Shown here one piece after another: positions 10,965-22,682 of a stretch of DNA of 64,000 nucleotides. Each line of letters begins with the position of its first letter. The stretch's first letter is position 1. The notes under the pieces are model-generated. The model was not told the origin of the DNA and made no database searches. It saw nothing but the letters and a program-made list of their open reading frames with translations. A program made the position numbers and the translations under genes. Source of the DNA: Poronia punctata (taxonomy: Eukaryota > Ascomycota > Sordariomycetes > Xylariales > Xylariaceae); NCBI GenBank assembly GCA_022579005.1, contig MU401459.1, positions 186,001 through 250,000 of the forward strand, written 5' to 3'.

Positions 10965-13013
10965 GCCGCTAACCTTTTATTATGTACCACCATCTACGCA
11001 CGCTACGTTAATTACCTCGAAACAATTTTTAATATTATCTGCTTCCTTACCAGCCAACAGAAGAGCAGACAGCCTAGCTTTCCCAGCAACCATCACCAAG
11101 TCGGGCTTGGTAACCTACTGCGCTAGCCGCCGGCCATGTCACCATTCCCCATTTTTTCGCAATTCGATTCCAATTCGCCGGGTGTGCATGAATGGATCGC
11201 TAGCACGATTCGCGACGCTCGAAACCTGGTTGCTGGAACTAGTCATCTCCTTCTGGCTAACCAAAGTTGGGGTCTCATTGCTCTTTCCTCATCTACTCGT
11301 ACCTGTAACCTCCTCGTAGACTACCTACACAACACGAAGAGAAGAACTTGCGAGGTCAAAGATTCTAAAGGCCCCCCATTCTGCCCCCATCCCCCATCCC
11401 CAAAGAGGATGGATCCCAAGCTGGATCCTGAGCCCCATCCAAAGCTCCCACTTTTCGGCAAATATCTCGGCTGAAACGAATATCCTTGACGACCGGTGAG
11501 TTGAACGTCTGAACGCTTATGACATTCCGGGTTTATTAGAGAGGAGATACCAAGGTTAGCAGATTGATAGAGCCAAGTCTGGCCTGAGCGCGTGCCAGCT
11601 GTCAATTATGCGTAGCGCGTATCGTATGAGGTAGGTATCAAAATTGGTAAGGGTAGGTGGATGTAGGTACTCGTGTTGGTAGTCTCGACGAGAAAAATAT
11701 ACGCGTGTCATGTTAATTAAGAAATGACAATCTTTTTTTCCGTTTGCTGCCCGACATTTCTGCTTTAGTACTCGTAGTCTTGATCTGTCACAAGTCTAGA
11801 TTTGACAACTTTCTGGTTATACATGCACATCTACCGGTAGTACCCTCGTATGCTGTACGATGGTGCATACCCGTCACTAGTGCAGTCGCGAAATAGCCGG
11901 CTCTCGAGATGATAGGGTATGTGAGACATCAGATGTGATATATCATGTAGGGTTTAGGGCACAAGGTAGGTTAGGTACTATCTGTCGCATATCGATATGT
12001 ATGCAGGAGAGTTTGCTAGGTTAATACTATGTAATATATAGGTACTTGTATGTATACAGAGTTCCTGTCCAGTCGGGAAATGTTCTAGAAACCGGTCCCG
12101 TGACTGGCTCACCATGCAGGGCGGAGCTTTTCTGTATCTGCATGTCTCTATTTCTAGCAGACCCCTACTGCAACTTGACCTATGATGGGTTGCACTGAGA
12201 GTGGGATTGGTAGCCCCGAGTCGGCTTCTTCTCGTCCTATTACGTGTTAGTCACGCGGGAGATGAAGTAAAGGGCCGTGGTGCGGCAAGATGGAAGAGGG
12301 TTGAAGGAAAACCCGATGACGAATGAGCATACCGAGCAAATGGGACGTGCTTAGACCGCGAGAATCTGCCTCGGCATGTCTATTCTGACCATCCGTTGAC
12401 TCTCCGTCCATGTCGATGATGTTTTCAAATAATAATCTCATCATAGCACTAACCCGCCATCTTTATTTCCGTAGGAGAGAGAGAACACTTTCTGTATTGA
12501 TTATTTCCAGTAGTTAGTATATTTATTAGTTAGGAGGTATCAAACTTTATCTAGTCTTGTTCATTCTGTACAGGATATGAATCCTGTCAGGTAACACGCC
12601 AACGTCGATTGGGACAAGACCATTCATTAGCGCAATGGTGTAAACCCGCACGGACCATTGGACGGCCCAGTCGAAACCCGTAAGTGGGGTTTTGGCATAT
12701 CTCTGCCCGCACGCCGGCCCATTCGTGCTGGAGTCTACACGTATTATCGACCAGGACCGGCCACAGCTGAAGCAACCCTGTGGATAAGAGTGGGGGAGTC
12801 CCATAGCGTTTACCGTTCTGAGTATAGAGAGGTTGTGCTGTAATAATCAGATTCGTACCTCACGGACATTTGGAGACCACCACTGTGCTTGGCTACCATT
12901 TGCGCTTTGAGCCATCTATCACGTTTGTTCAGCGCGTTTGGAATTCTTGGTCTTTGCATAACTATCCATCCTAAAGGAACCCGTCCGAGGCAGAATACAA
13001 GCCAACGACGCCA

Positions 13014-13580
13014 ATGGCGACAAACCAGGTGCCTAGAATGCACCAGGTTATCCCTGGCGCCCTGGTCAACATTGTATTGAAGGCAGATCAACGGACTGGG
13101 CGGCAGGTGCGGGGAACCGTGCAGCAGGTTCTCACCAAGGGGGATCATCATCGTGGGATCAAAGTGCGACTCACAGACGGTCGCATAGGCCGAGTTCAGA
13201 GCATGTCTCAGCTTGCTCCTGATGCTGATAGCACGGTCAACTTGGCATCAGCTCCTCCGGAGGTCGCCCCGTCATCGCGGGGCCAAGGCCCTCATTTTCG
13301 ATATCGCGATATCCGGCTTGAAGAGCCGCCTGAAGCCCCCCCGGAGCAGATCGACTTGGGTGCATATATTGTGTCCTCTAGACGCAAGGCACGGTCGAAA
13401 CAGGTGGGCACCTCTAGTTCAGCTGGGGAGACGGCGAATTCCGCCAATGATTCCAACAGCGGCTCAAACGAGGCAAAGCTTGACGTCGCCTCTGCCGTCG
13501 TCACATGTCCTGTATGCGAGGCTTTCCAAGGGGACGAGGCTGCCGTGGCCCACCATGTGACCGAGCACTTCGGGGCCTAG
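13014..13580 (+). CDS. YwbE-domain (DUF2196) protein with C-terminal UBZ-like zinc finger
   Basis: A single-exon protein of 188 residues starting MATNQVPRMH. Residues ~11-66 (PGALVNIVLKADQRTGRQV, GTVQQVLTKGDHHRGIKV and LTDGRIGRVQ) match the small YwbE/DUF2196 family, whose bacterial members are about 65 residues long and of unknown function. A charged Ser/Asn-rich linker follows, then TCPVCEAFQGDEAAVAHHVTEHF at ~164-186. The C-x2-C and H-x4-H spacing is that of a UBZ4 or C2H2-type ubiquitin-binding zinc finger. The fused arrangement suggests a ubiquitin-linked role in eukaryotes, but this is inference. Neither a signal peptide nor a membrane segment is seen. Upstream in-frame extension is possible but not needed, because the domain starts close to this ATG. 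Confidence 0.75.
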   Translation: MATNQVPRMHQVIPGALVNIVLKADQRTGRQVRGTVQQVLTKGDHHRGIKVRLTDGRIGRVQSMSQLAPDADSTVNLASAPPEVAPSSRGQGPHFRYRDIRLEEPPEAPPEQIDLGAYIVSSRRKARSKQVGTSSSAGETANSANDSNSGSNEAKLDVASAVVTCPVCEAFQGDEAAVAHHVTEHFGA

Positions 13581-14625
13581 AACGAACCTTGGCGCGAGGA
13601 AGCCCATTCGCCGACGCTGCATATTTTCTACTGGGGCAAAGAACGCGCTCTATGGAGACCTCCCCACGTAAGGGACGATAGTGGGGCTATCCGTCCTGCC
13701 ACTCATTGTGTGAAGTGGCAGCACGAAGATCGAGATTGGCTGAAACGAAAAGGTGCATAGGCCCTCACGGCCCAATCGATGACCCGGGGACCCAGTGTAG
13801 CCAGCGATGCGCCTAGAAAGTCCAGGCCTACGGAAAGCATGTTCTTTATGCCGATTTGACGTGGCCTATCTGTTCAAGTGGACACCACCAACATGCCTCC
13901 TGCATTTGATCGTCTCCTTCTAAAGTTGAGACTTAGAGGCGATACATCACGACTCGTACAGCGTCAAGGACTAGGCTGTGGGCAATCATGCGTGTGCGGC
14001 GAGTATTGACACGACTAGTGTACTCCTAACCAAATAGGATTGGAGTTCAGGCGGTTATGGGGCCTATAGCAACAGTCAGCTTTGTCGGCAAGCCCACTGA
14101 TGGTACCCCGTCTCTCGGCAGGGCATCATTGGTGCTTGAGCGAATATACTCAAGGATAGACGAGACCACAGGGCTCAAGGACAGGCGTGCTGCTTGGTTC
14201 TTTGTGGGACCGATGAGTCTCCACAGGAAGGCTAGACTCGTAAATCTGTTTGGTCAAGGCAGCTTCCCCCTTGTTGTTCGTCTCTGCACCACCTCGGGAG
14301 GGACAGTATAGGGGCGAGCGGCGTATATGGTCTGTGAGGCATAACTAGCGACTGCGATCTTTTTCTATGTCTAGCGGACTATTGTGATATATACTTCATT
14401 GGCGAAGTCCTTGGTCACTCAACATTAGTGTCGTGAATGTCGTTTTCTATGGCGGTAAATGATTGACTCCGGGCTTCCACCATGCCAGTTCAGCGGTCGA
14501 TGGACTATATCTCGGCGTCTGTTCAGTTGACTTGCATTTGTTGAACGGGAAGTGAGCGCAGCGGCTGGGCCATAGAAGCGATGTCTCAGACCGATGGAGG
14601 CAAACGGCACTGGGCGGGGTCAACA

Positions 14626-14649
14626 TCGGCAGAGGGGTCGGCAGAGGGG
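14626..14649. repeat. 12-bp tandem duplication (TCGGCAGAGGGG x2)
   Basis: Two exact head-to-tail copies of TCGGCAGAGGGG in intergenic sequence. Confidence 0.85.
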
Positions 14650-15111
14650 TAGATCTGTTATGGTCGAGCCTTCATCTACATGCTCAAGTCACCATTGCGG
14701 CCGATGCCACACTAGCCCGTAGCTAGAACAGAACGCCCGTGACACAGCCCATGTACCCCGTTGTAGACGCGACGGCCCCGTAATAGGCTCTCATAAGGTA
14801 CGCGACCTCTCTCCCGGGGTGATACGTTGACCGTAGGGGCCATAGTAGATTCCATTAATGGGCCTGACTCTGTCTTTGCTAGCGGAACATGCGCGGTATC
14901 ATTTAGTTTGGCCGCCCAAGTCCCGACATGCGACACGTATCGCGAGCGTCAGGGGTCTTTTAGTAGGTCAAACGCCGGCCTTCTTTGGATTGTTGATACC
15001 AAATGATAACGTATGGATATCTAACCCCACGGGACACTAATCATAGCACGTTGCCTGCCTCATGATTGTATGTGTCCCGGGGCTTCTTATCCTAGCGATC
15101 ACCGCGCGAGG

Positions 15112-15145
15112 ACTTTCAACGTCGAGTTACTTTCAACGTCGAGTT
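15112..15145. repeat. 17-bp tandem duplication (ACTTTCAACGTCGAGTT x2)
   Basis: Two exact head-to-tail copies of a 17-base unit, as expected from replication slippage or repair; no gene context. Confidence 0.9.
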
Positions 15146-15946
15146 GTTACGACTCTCAATCTCCCGTTTCATTGTCTTCTGGTCTTCTGTGAGTACCTGA
15201 AGTCTCGGATAGGTTTGTCCCAAAGATGCCGAAGGAAAAAAGGCCGAGTCGTATTCCTTTGCCGTGCGTCATTTGCGATACCTATCCCATAGAGCAGAAT
15301 ATGACAGGCATGATTTCAAGCTTGACTGTGGTATGTCATAATATAGGCATACCCATCAGTGCTCGAAAGCAGTGTAACAAGACAAGCAGCTATGTTTTTT
15401 TCACGCGAGGTAAGATAGGTCGTACGAGGTTCGGCACAAGAGAACCGCTCCTGGGATTGCTGTTGTACGAACGGGAGATATTTCTCCCCTGGGCTGCAGA
15501 TGACGCGGGCCAGGTCCATAGCGGAAGAGGTGGCCGGCAATTGGAAGCTTCCGCGGTGATGGAAGTAGGTTTCACCGACAGCCACAAAGTCAACGTTCCT
15601 TCCGCGCTTTCAGGTAACACCAAAGCCGTACCTTACCTACCTGTCCACTTAACCGTATGCCGTGGGAACGACAATTGCCGTAGGAGAATGCTCACAACAC
15701 GTGACCGGCAATCAAATCAACTGGGAAAGAACGTCTCATAGAACAGAAAGTGATGATGAGATGAAGCGGTAGATATTATTTGAAAGACCCATTATAATGA
15801 CGCATTATTCAGCATATACACTGCGGGGGAAAGGACCGTTTCTCTGTTACTGTCCGTTCCTTCCTTCCCGCTTCTCAGTCTCCTAGCATTACCCCGTCCC
15901 AGTGCGTTCTCGTTTTCGTCTCAAACGCTCAACGTAAAAGACACAT

Positions 15947-16580
15947 TTATAACAGGGCAACAGCACCCATCAGACCAGCAGCAGCGACAGCAGCCAGAAG
16001 AACACCACCGTTGCGAGAGGCAGCGTTACCATCGCCCTCTTCCTCATCCTCATCCTCGTCGTCCACGCCAGTGTCATCATTGGCGATGGAGTCATCAATG
16101 TTATCGGCAGAGTCGGTGCCAGAGCCAGGCCGAGCCGTAGCGGTGCACACAGGGACTTCCGTGACCTCGGGAATGTCTGCGCTGCAGGCTGACGCGACTG
16201 CCTCATACTCCTCCTTGTGCTCATCGAGGAATGACGATAGAGCAGAGGTGTAAGAGTTGTATTGGGACAGCGCACTACCCGTCACATCGGGAGTCTCACA
16301 CTGGGACGCGCATTCAAAAGTCAATTAATATGTTCGGGACATATATACGACACCAGAGCCAAAATGATGAGAGAAATATACTTACGGGATCGGTTATGGT
16401 CATGGTAGCAAAGACTTCAGGGGGTGTCGGGATCCCAGTGACGAGATCCATAGCGCCGTTCAGTGCCGACTGGCACTTGGGGCTAAAGTCGGTCTGTCGT
16501 GCCTCGAGGACCTCACGCTTGGGCATCTGAGCCGTCACGGCACCGGCGGCCGCAGCGATGAGGAAGACCTTGGAGAACAT
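15947..16580 (-). CDS. Small secreted, GPI-anchored cysteine-containing protein (DUF7735 / infection-structure-specific-like)
   Basis: Two exons (16580-16386 and 16300-15947) around an 85-base intron give 182 residues. The signal peptide is MFSKVFLIAAAAGAVTAQ. The mature part has four cysteines: C36 (SPKCQSAL), C66 (DPCETPDVTGSAL), C104 (SACSADIP) and C117 (PVCTA). The centre LSQYNSYTSALSSFLDEHKEEYEA is helical. An acidic stalk (DDTGVDDEDEDEEEGDG) follows, then SRNGG and the hydrophobic tail VLLAAVAAAGLMGAVALL with nothing after it, which is the pattern of a GPI-attachment signal. The DPC..P..TGS core resembles proteins annotated in plant-associated ascomycetes as infection structure specific. 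Function is unknown; a cell-surface location is well supported by the two end signals. Without the splice, the first exon runs into stop codons soon after VSIFL. Confidence 0.72.
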
Positions 16581-17915
16581 GTTGAGTATTAAGTAACCGA
16601 TGCTTATAGATATATTATTGGCAAGTTTTACGGAGTGAAAATCGACAATGTTAGAAACGTGCTGGATGAAGACGATGGAGTGGAAAAGAGGAAAGAAAAC
16701 AGAACAAAACACAATAGGCTTCCATGGCCGATGATATAGTACGAATAAATCAAGCCATCTAATCGAGCTAATACGACTATTCCGGCATCTAGGCTGGGGA
16801 AAGCTGCGCTAGACTATGATAATCTGCCACAAGCCATGGTAGGCGCAGCCACCAGACCGATACGACGGTTACGATGGATTGGCATTGAATTCATTGTAAA
16901 AAAATATATATACGACATACTTGGCCATGGGCCTATCATAAATGGCCATCACATGTAGGTATAATCCTTTCAGCCTTAAATAATCTACCAAAAACTTTTC
17001 CCCCTAACAATTTCGCAATGCGAGTCACAGCCGCGCCTCCAAAAGACAGGCAGAATGAAACACGGCATTAGGGACAAAAAACAAACCGGAAACCGACAAC
17101 TTCCTAGAATTTAATTTTTTTTTAGCGGCGCAGCTCAAACTGTAACATCAACTTTCTCGACCGTCTACTCGTACTCCAGCAACTCAAAAATCTGATGATA
17201 GGCAGTGCAAAGTCAAATAAATCCCAAGAGCTGAAGAAGGCGGTGCTCAGCTCTAGGAAGGTTTACCCCTTTTTAGCCTCTTGGCTTCCCGGGGACACTA
17301 AACCTAGCTGAAAGGAGGATGCCGCATCTAATCTCGGGTTTTCTCTTTTCAAAGTGGCACCATTTTTCGGTTTGTCATGTGTGACATGCCGCTTCCTACC
17401 TCACGAATCATTATGCTCGTCTTTCAATTTGGGGATTAAGTGGTCTTGTCTTATCATTTGTATAGGTCTATTTTCTTGAGCGTATACTTACTAAGTAGAG
17501 GTGCCTGCACGGGGCACGTTTTCGCTTTCGGGTTGAGTTTGGAGGAGAGACTGGACTGGTTAAAACTCACCAAGTAGGTTAGACCAATCAGAAAACGACA
17601 ACGCCAACGCCAACGACGTATGTACCGCCCATCCCCACAACTACCTTAGGCAGGTACAGTAGGGTGGTAGGTAGGTTTTAGCGACAAGACGCGAGATGCG
17701 CGCCGGAAGGAAGGGGGCAGCATGTGATGCCTACTCGTAGAAATCCATCAATGTTTTAGCGTTACGCCTTGCTCTTTCCGCTCAACGCGATTCTCTAGGT
17801 AGTCCTACCTATTAGCTAATTATTATTTGCTTTCTAGAAACGTAATTGAAGACTTTATATTGGTTTGAGGGAAAGCAGGGTTAATTCTACTCGTAATTTC
17901 TAATAGGTATAGGGT

Positions 17916-17948
<33 letters not shown>

Positions 17949-18262
17949 GGAAGAACCATGATGGTTCGAATTTCTACTATCCTTTATCACAACCCCTTTT
18001 TACCTGCAATATATAAATAGTTGGACTTGGGAACACGGTGGTTTCTATGAAGAGCTTACACGGCATATCAGGTGGTACAACGGTATGCATGTCACACAAT
18101 GCAAGACATGAAAGCCACGTGATAGACTTCCATTCTATCTAGGTTAATTACGTGAACCTAGAGATTCAATACACATAATGCTTACTAGAGAATATTTCCT
18201 TTTCATGATCCTACATCGTAGAGGCCAAATCGTATCACAACATACAAAATCAGGCGAACCGT
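16581..18262. other. Intergenic with long poly(G) tract
   Basis: About 1.7 kb between two minus-strand genes. It has a 32-base G run (17916-17947) and three TACTCGTA copies (17166, 17732, 17888). No exon or RNA gene is recognised. Confidence 0.55.
17916..17947 (+). repeat. Poly(G) tract, 32 bases
   Basis: Uninterrupted G run, able in principle to form a G-quadruplex. The true length is uncertain because such runs are error-prone in sequencing. Confidence 0.85.
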
Positions 18263-20317
18263 TTAGTCCGTGTCAAAGAAGCTACTGCGGTGCTTCAACC
18301 CAGACAAATCAACAAGGCCCATGACTATTCCGTCCCAACTCTTGATGGTCCGCCCAAACATGAAAGATACAGCAGCTATTACAATCGTGATAAAAATATA
18401 CACAACGGCCATTCCCACGGCGGAGGCTCGCAGACCTTCCACTGTCTGCATTACCCCCGGGAGCCCCAAAACAAAGGCGCCAGCGACAAGGTGGCGTAGG
18501 CAGGTCAGACCGGCGTGCATGTCCGCGATATTACGCAAGGCGACGGCCATGTTGGCCGATGTGAAAGCAGTCGACTGCTGTATTACAGGGTCTATGATTG
18601 TGTCGAGACTCGCAGAACCCAGTGCCAGCAGCCCGAGTAGGAATGAAATAATGCGGAAATTAAAGATATTATCCGCGGAAACTTGGTCCCAGGTAGCACC
18701 TCGCATCGAGTCAGAAACGTAGAGCCCAAAGCCGAGGATACCGGCGGAAGAGAAAGCAGTGCCTATTCCTACGGTCACTAGATGGATTGTACGGGAAAGG
18801 CTGATCCGATGGAGGAGCGCCCAGCGTAGACCTACAGCAGCGGCGGTTCCGAGGGAAAATGGCGCGAGAAATAGTAAGCCGATGGAGGATGCATTGATCC
18901 CGGAAGCCCGTGTCGTTGCGAACAGCATCGAGAGGGAACTGGAAAACGCCCAGAGAGCAACGTACGGTATCATTGTAATGACCAGAAACAGGATCGTCGA
19001 CGGTGCAACTGCTGCTCTGAATCCTTGAGTGAGTATTGCACGATCCACGACCGTCGCCCTATACGAACATAATTGCACATTTCAAAGGTACTGGAGGACA
19101 GCGGACTTTGTAAGTTTGATCTTGGGTATATTCGACTGCGACCGAGTAAGCATGGGAAAGGTGTTGTCGTCTAATCCGGAACGGATATATGCTGTCTCCG
19201 GGACAGCCATGATGACGACTGGCATTAAGACCACTAAAAAGGAGGTAAAAATGCTGAATTGGATTGAAAAGCCACCTGGCCTGGCCGAAACAGCACCGCT
19301 AATCACCGGTGAGCCCCATGTGGAGGCGATCAAGACGACATTGTACATCAAAACTTTCATTATACGCTCGTGTTCCTATAACACTCGGTTAGTTGATATT
19401 GCACATTCAAAGGTTGCAGATAGAGAAAGCATACGAAAAAGGTATCCAGAATTGATCCGAGCACAAGGGCATCAAAAGAACCCCAGCCTAGCCCCTGAAT
19501 TACTCGAGCAGCCATATGCTGGGCGTAATCGCCTTTTGTGTTGATGTCCCACGCAGACCCTATGAATACCAGCAGCGTGGAAATTAGATAAACCGGCCTC
19601 TTACCCCAGATCTTTGCTAGTATCGTGCTGCTCATCCCTGACACGGAGGAGACCATTAGGGGAACACCCGTCAGAGCGGCTGCAGTCGTATAATCAACAT
19701 TATACTCCTCAGCAAGCTCGCCATGGAAGCTAAGCAACGAAGTTTTCATAGCGCCCATGATGGCCGCAAGAGTTAATAGCACGAGGAAGTTGATGTTTTT
19801 CTTCCACAAGGGCCAGTTCTGCATGCAATTGTCAGTAAATTCGCCTGGGTGCTTTGAAACCGAGAGTTCGTACCAACGGGTCCGCAGGGTCCTCGCTTGG
19901 TTGAGGTGACAATTCTACCATTGCGTGTTTGCCCGTACCATACTTTAGAGTGCGCTTTGTATCGTTGCTCTCGAATGAGGATGTCTTAGTAGAAGCAGTT
20001 GGCGGTCTTAGTCCATTACTTGATGCCATCATTGGACGCTGAGAGGTCGAGATGCCAATTGACACCGGACACAACTTCTCCGGCCACCGTCGTGCAAGAT
20101 AAAGGGTATTTGAAGCGGATGTATTTGTGACCACGTCATGCTCATCCGCTAAAGCAGCGGCTGTAGCCTCTGCAGCACCACTTTCTATCTCAGCCAAAGA
20201 CGGTAATGGGGGCAGTGCCTTCCCGTTGGTTTGAATCGACTTTGGTGGCGCTGGAAATATCCCTTCAATTTGCGCTATGTCGATCGTTGACTGGTCCGAC
20301 TCTGGCCTTGTATTCAT
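18263..20317 (-). CDS. Major facilitator superfamily transporter (DHA1-like), interrupted by an in-frame TGA
   Basis: Exons 20317-19874, 19818-19435 and 19375-18263 with introns of 55 and 59 bases. The first ~140 residues are hydrophilic and disordered, ending in the DPADPLNWPLWKKN signature that precedes TM1 in fungal DHA1 transporters. TM1-TM4 follow (NFLVLLTLAAIMGAMKTSLL, ending RVIQGLGWGSFDALVLGSI), then a loop with FFEHERIMK. The C-terminal half carries the remaining segments (TILFLVITMIPYVALWAFSS to VVYIFITIVIAAVSFMFGR). In the cytoplasmic loop between the halves the frame meets TGA at 19084-19082, after VLQYL; the same frame continues without break as NVQLCSYRATVVDRA. Either this is a nonsense change (one C-to-T step from CGA, Arg) or a 33-base intron (19091-19059) removes it, which would be unusually short. 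With readthrough the length is 646 positions. Substrate unknown. Confidence 0.75.
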
Positions 20318-22682
20318 GACCTCGGCAGCTCAGCCACTGTGTCGAGGTTTTCCAGGAATGACCGTGGGAAAGGATCGAATGCGTCGGTGTCACAAACATC
20401 CCAGGTAAGCTCTCACTAGCTACGTTGAGGGACGTATAAGAAGAAGGAAAAGGAACGTGAATGGGCGAGTTTGTTTGCCGACAGAACTGAAAAGGAAGTT
20501 GTTGAAAGAGTAACAGGGAAAATGGCAACTAGGCCAGGAAGGTCAACCTTTGAAGGAATGAAGTGATTACCAGCTGCGTACAGTAATGACAGACGTAGTA
20601 AAGGACTGCGAGTTGAGATGGGAGAGGTTGACCTCTCTAATATCAGAGATCATGGAAAGTCAAGGCTGCGATGAATAGGATTAAGCAACCCCCAACCCCC
20701 AACATCCCCCATGATGGGGATGACGAGTAAAGGCACATACTCTCGCCGTGTTGTCTCATCACACCTAGATCGTTTCAGCCTGGCCCCCGAGGCACGGGTG
20801 TAGGCAACGCCGACCTCTAAACCCTGTGTAGATCCTCTCTGATGGAATATATGGAGAACACATGGTATATGAGCTGGGTAAAGGCTGTCACCTACTTCAC
20901 CTTGTCTATCGGAGCGTCTGTGTTGCCGCTTTTAAGGCTTGGGGACGGATATATCAGTTAGTCAACAAGTAGACAGGACAGTTGAAAAGCATCCCCTGAA
21001 ATGCAATATACGAAGCCATACTCCTTCTTCCCGAGGATTTGGTTGACAGCCGGGAGTCGGAACGAAATCTGTGGTTAGAATACAAGTACTAGTCCACAAA
21101 CCCAACTCGAATAATTTTTAAGTAGAACGATGGGATAATTCAATGGAAATAGATGCCTATAATTCAACTTATCATTCAATGAGTGTAGCAACTGCCTGCA
21201 TGTAGACTTGATGTTGCAGCGTTGAGCCCATGCCACATGGACACTCCTGAAACCGTCCCCGAGGCATGATGGGGCTACTCATACAGTAAGTACTAAGTAG
21301 CTACCGTAGATAGGATTGGGGATTGTCAGAGCGTCTGTGTGCCGATGACGCACGGCACGCGAGATTGTCCGGATGTGTTACGGAAAGTGAGATGAAGAAT
21401 ATCTCTGATATTTCTCTCTTTTCGTCTTATTCCTTCTCCTGTGAGAGATTCTGGCAACGCGTTTGCCGATAAAGTATGCATACAGTAAAATATAGCGACT
21501 ATTTGTACTGTATGCAGACATATCTGTGGAGCATTGCAGGTGACAGGTGTGCATGCAACGTGCGAATACTGAATGAAACAGTAAAATTATACCCTGTTAG
21601 GGGGATTGTGTCCAGCCGGAGTGCCGGAGCTATCAGCCCTAACTGCAGGTGTTTGTATTTGACCAGTCACCAGTATTACCTGTACGAGTATGTAACCTTT
21701 ACTACTTACCTACCTACCCATGAACAACGATTGTTCACAAAGACATGCAGTCGAGTATCGAAAGATTTCTAATAGCATATAACGATGATGGAATACCCAA
21801 AGTATGGTTTAACACATAAGTAATAACATGCCATCTGCTCAACACACCCTTCATTCTTCTTGCCATAGCTTGGACATGATTGAGAACAAGGTGCATCAAA
21901 TTAAAGACGCAAAGAGATTTTGAAAACAGCAATGGCCAACCAATTCTTACCAAGCACCTACTTTCTACGTAATCCGATTACTAACTTATCCTGCAACAAT
22001 AGGTGGACGCCAATAGCATTCCACCAGAATGGATACAACACCCATGTACAAGTAGGTATTCTGGCTGCGGGGTTAACTTTTGAAGGCAAGAGGCAGCGAG
22101 CAAAGCGCGCGAGCAACGGGGATGGGGCGACCGCTGCGGCCCGTGGCACGCGGGGTATATACGCGGGATTTGCCGCAACCCCCGTAAGTTAGCTAGTGCT
22201 ATTCTGGTTGAGCACTACAAATACTGGCGCCAGTATATACGAGTATGGGGGAAAGAAAGGACGCCGCGCCGCTGCTGACGGGACGATTGAGGGTTTTGTG
22301 GGGACGACTATCTTGCCAGCTACGATACGAGTACCTACCTAATAAAGGTTAGTCCAGTCCCTCAGGAACAAAGTAGGTACACGTCTTGGCTTTTCAACTG
22401 GGTTTGATTTGTGAGGCACGGCCCATGTCCGGAAGGGAAAATGATATGCCTCTGTATCAGCTTCTATGCGTAGTCCTTCCTTGCGCCCATCTCCTTGTCC
22501 GAGTCCCGAACTGCCGAGACTTTTGTCCCACCCCGCTTCCGGTTTTGCTGACAAGGATTACTGATTACACATCCTATGCCACTGGAATATTTAGGTCGAC
22601 CATGTAAGTGATACCCTCAACGTGTGGTACTGGGTATCCCACTCATGTCCGGAAAAAATTCACATCGGCCTTATTTGATACA
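20318..22682. other. Intergenic between divergent MFS and NRPS-like genes
   Basis: About 2.4 kb. It holds both promoters. Three TACGAGTA octamers occur (21683, 22238, 22326). No exon with a recognisable family was found, and the open frames are short and of random appearance. Confidence 0.55.

Larger units (their letters stand above)
9467..13013. other. Gene-poor intergenic region with homopolymer tracts
   Basis: About 3.5 kb in which I find no frame with a recognisable family, signal peptide or convincing splice structure. It contains a 22-base T run (10152-10173), a 27-base A run (10938-10964) and three copies of the octamer TACTCGTA (9792, 11294, 11769). Several open frames of 60-150 codons are present but read as low-complexity or random peptides. 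Confidence 0.55.
13581..15946. other. Intergenic, no gene recognised
   Basis: About 2.4 kb. Unlike the other long gaps it has no homopolymer runs and no TACTCGTA octamer, and it carries two short exact tandem duplications (14626-14649 and 15112-15145). Open frames at 14057-14311 and 15226-15741 show no family or motif and I do not annotate them. Confidence 0.5.

Noticed and set aside
14057..14311. Plus-strand 84-codon frame
   Set aside because: No recognisable domain; plausible as chance in G+C-moderate DNA.
15226..15741. Plus-strand 171-codon frame
   Set aside because: No motif or family, mixed composition, and no promoter or splice support.
17963..17970. GGTTCGAA, a tRNA T-loop-like string beside the poly(G) tract
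   Set aside because: No acceptor, D or anticodon arm can be paired around it.
21920..22192. Plus-strand 90-codon frame in the NRPS-like upstream region
   Set aside because: Random-looking peptide without signal peptide or domain.
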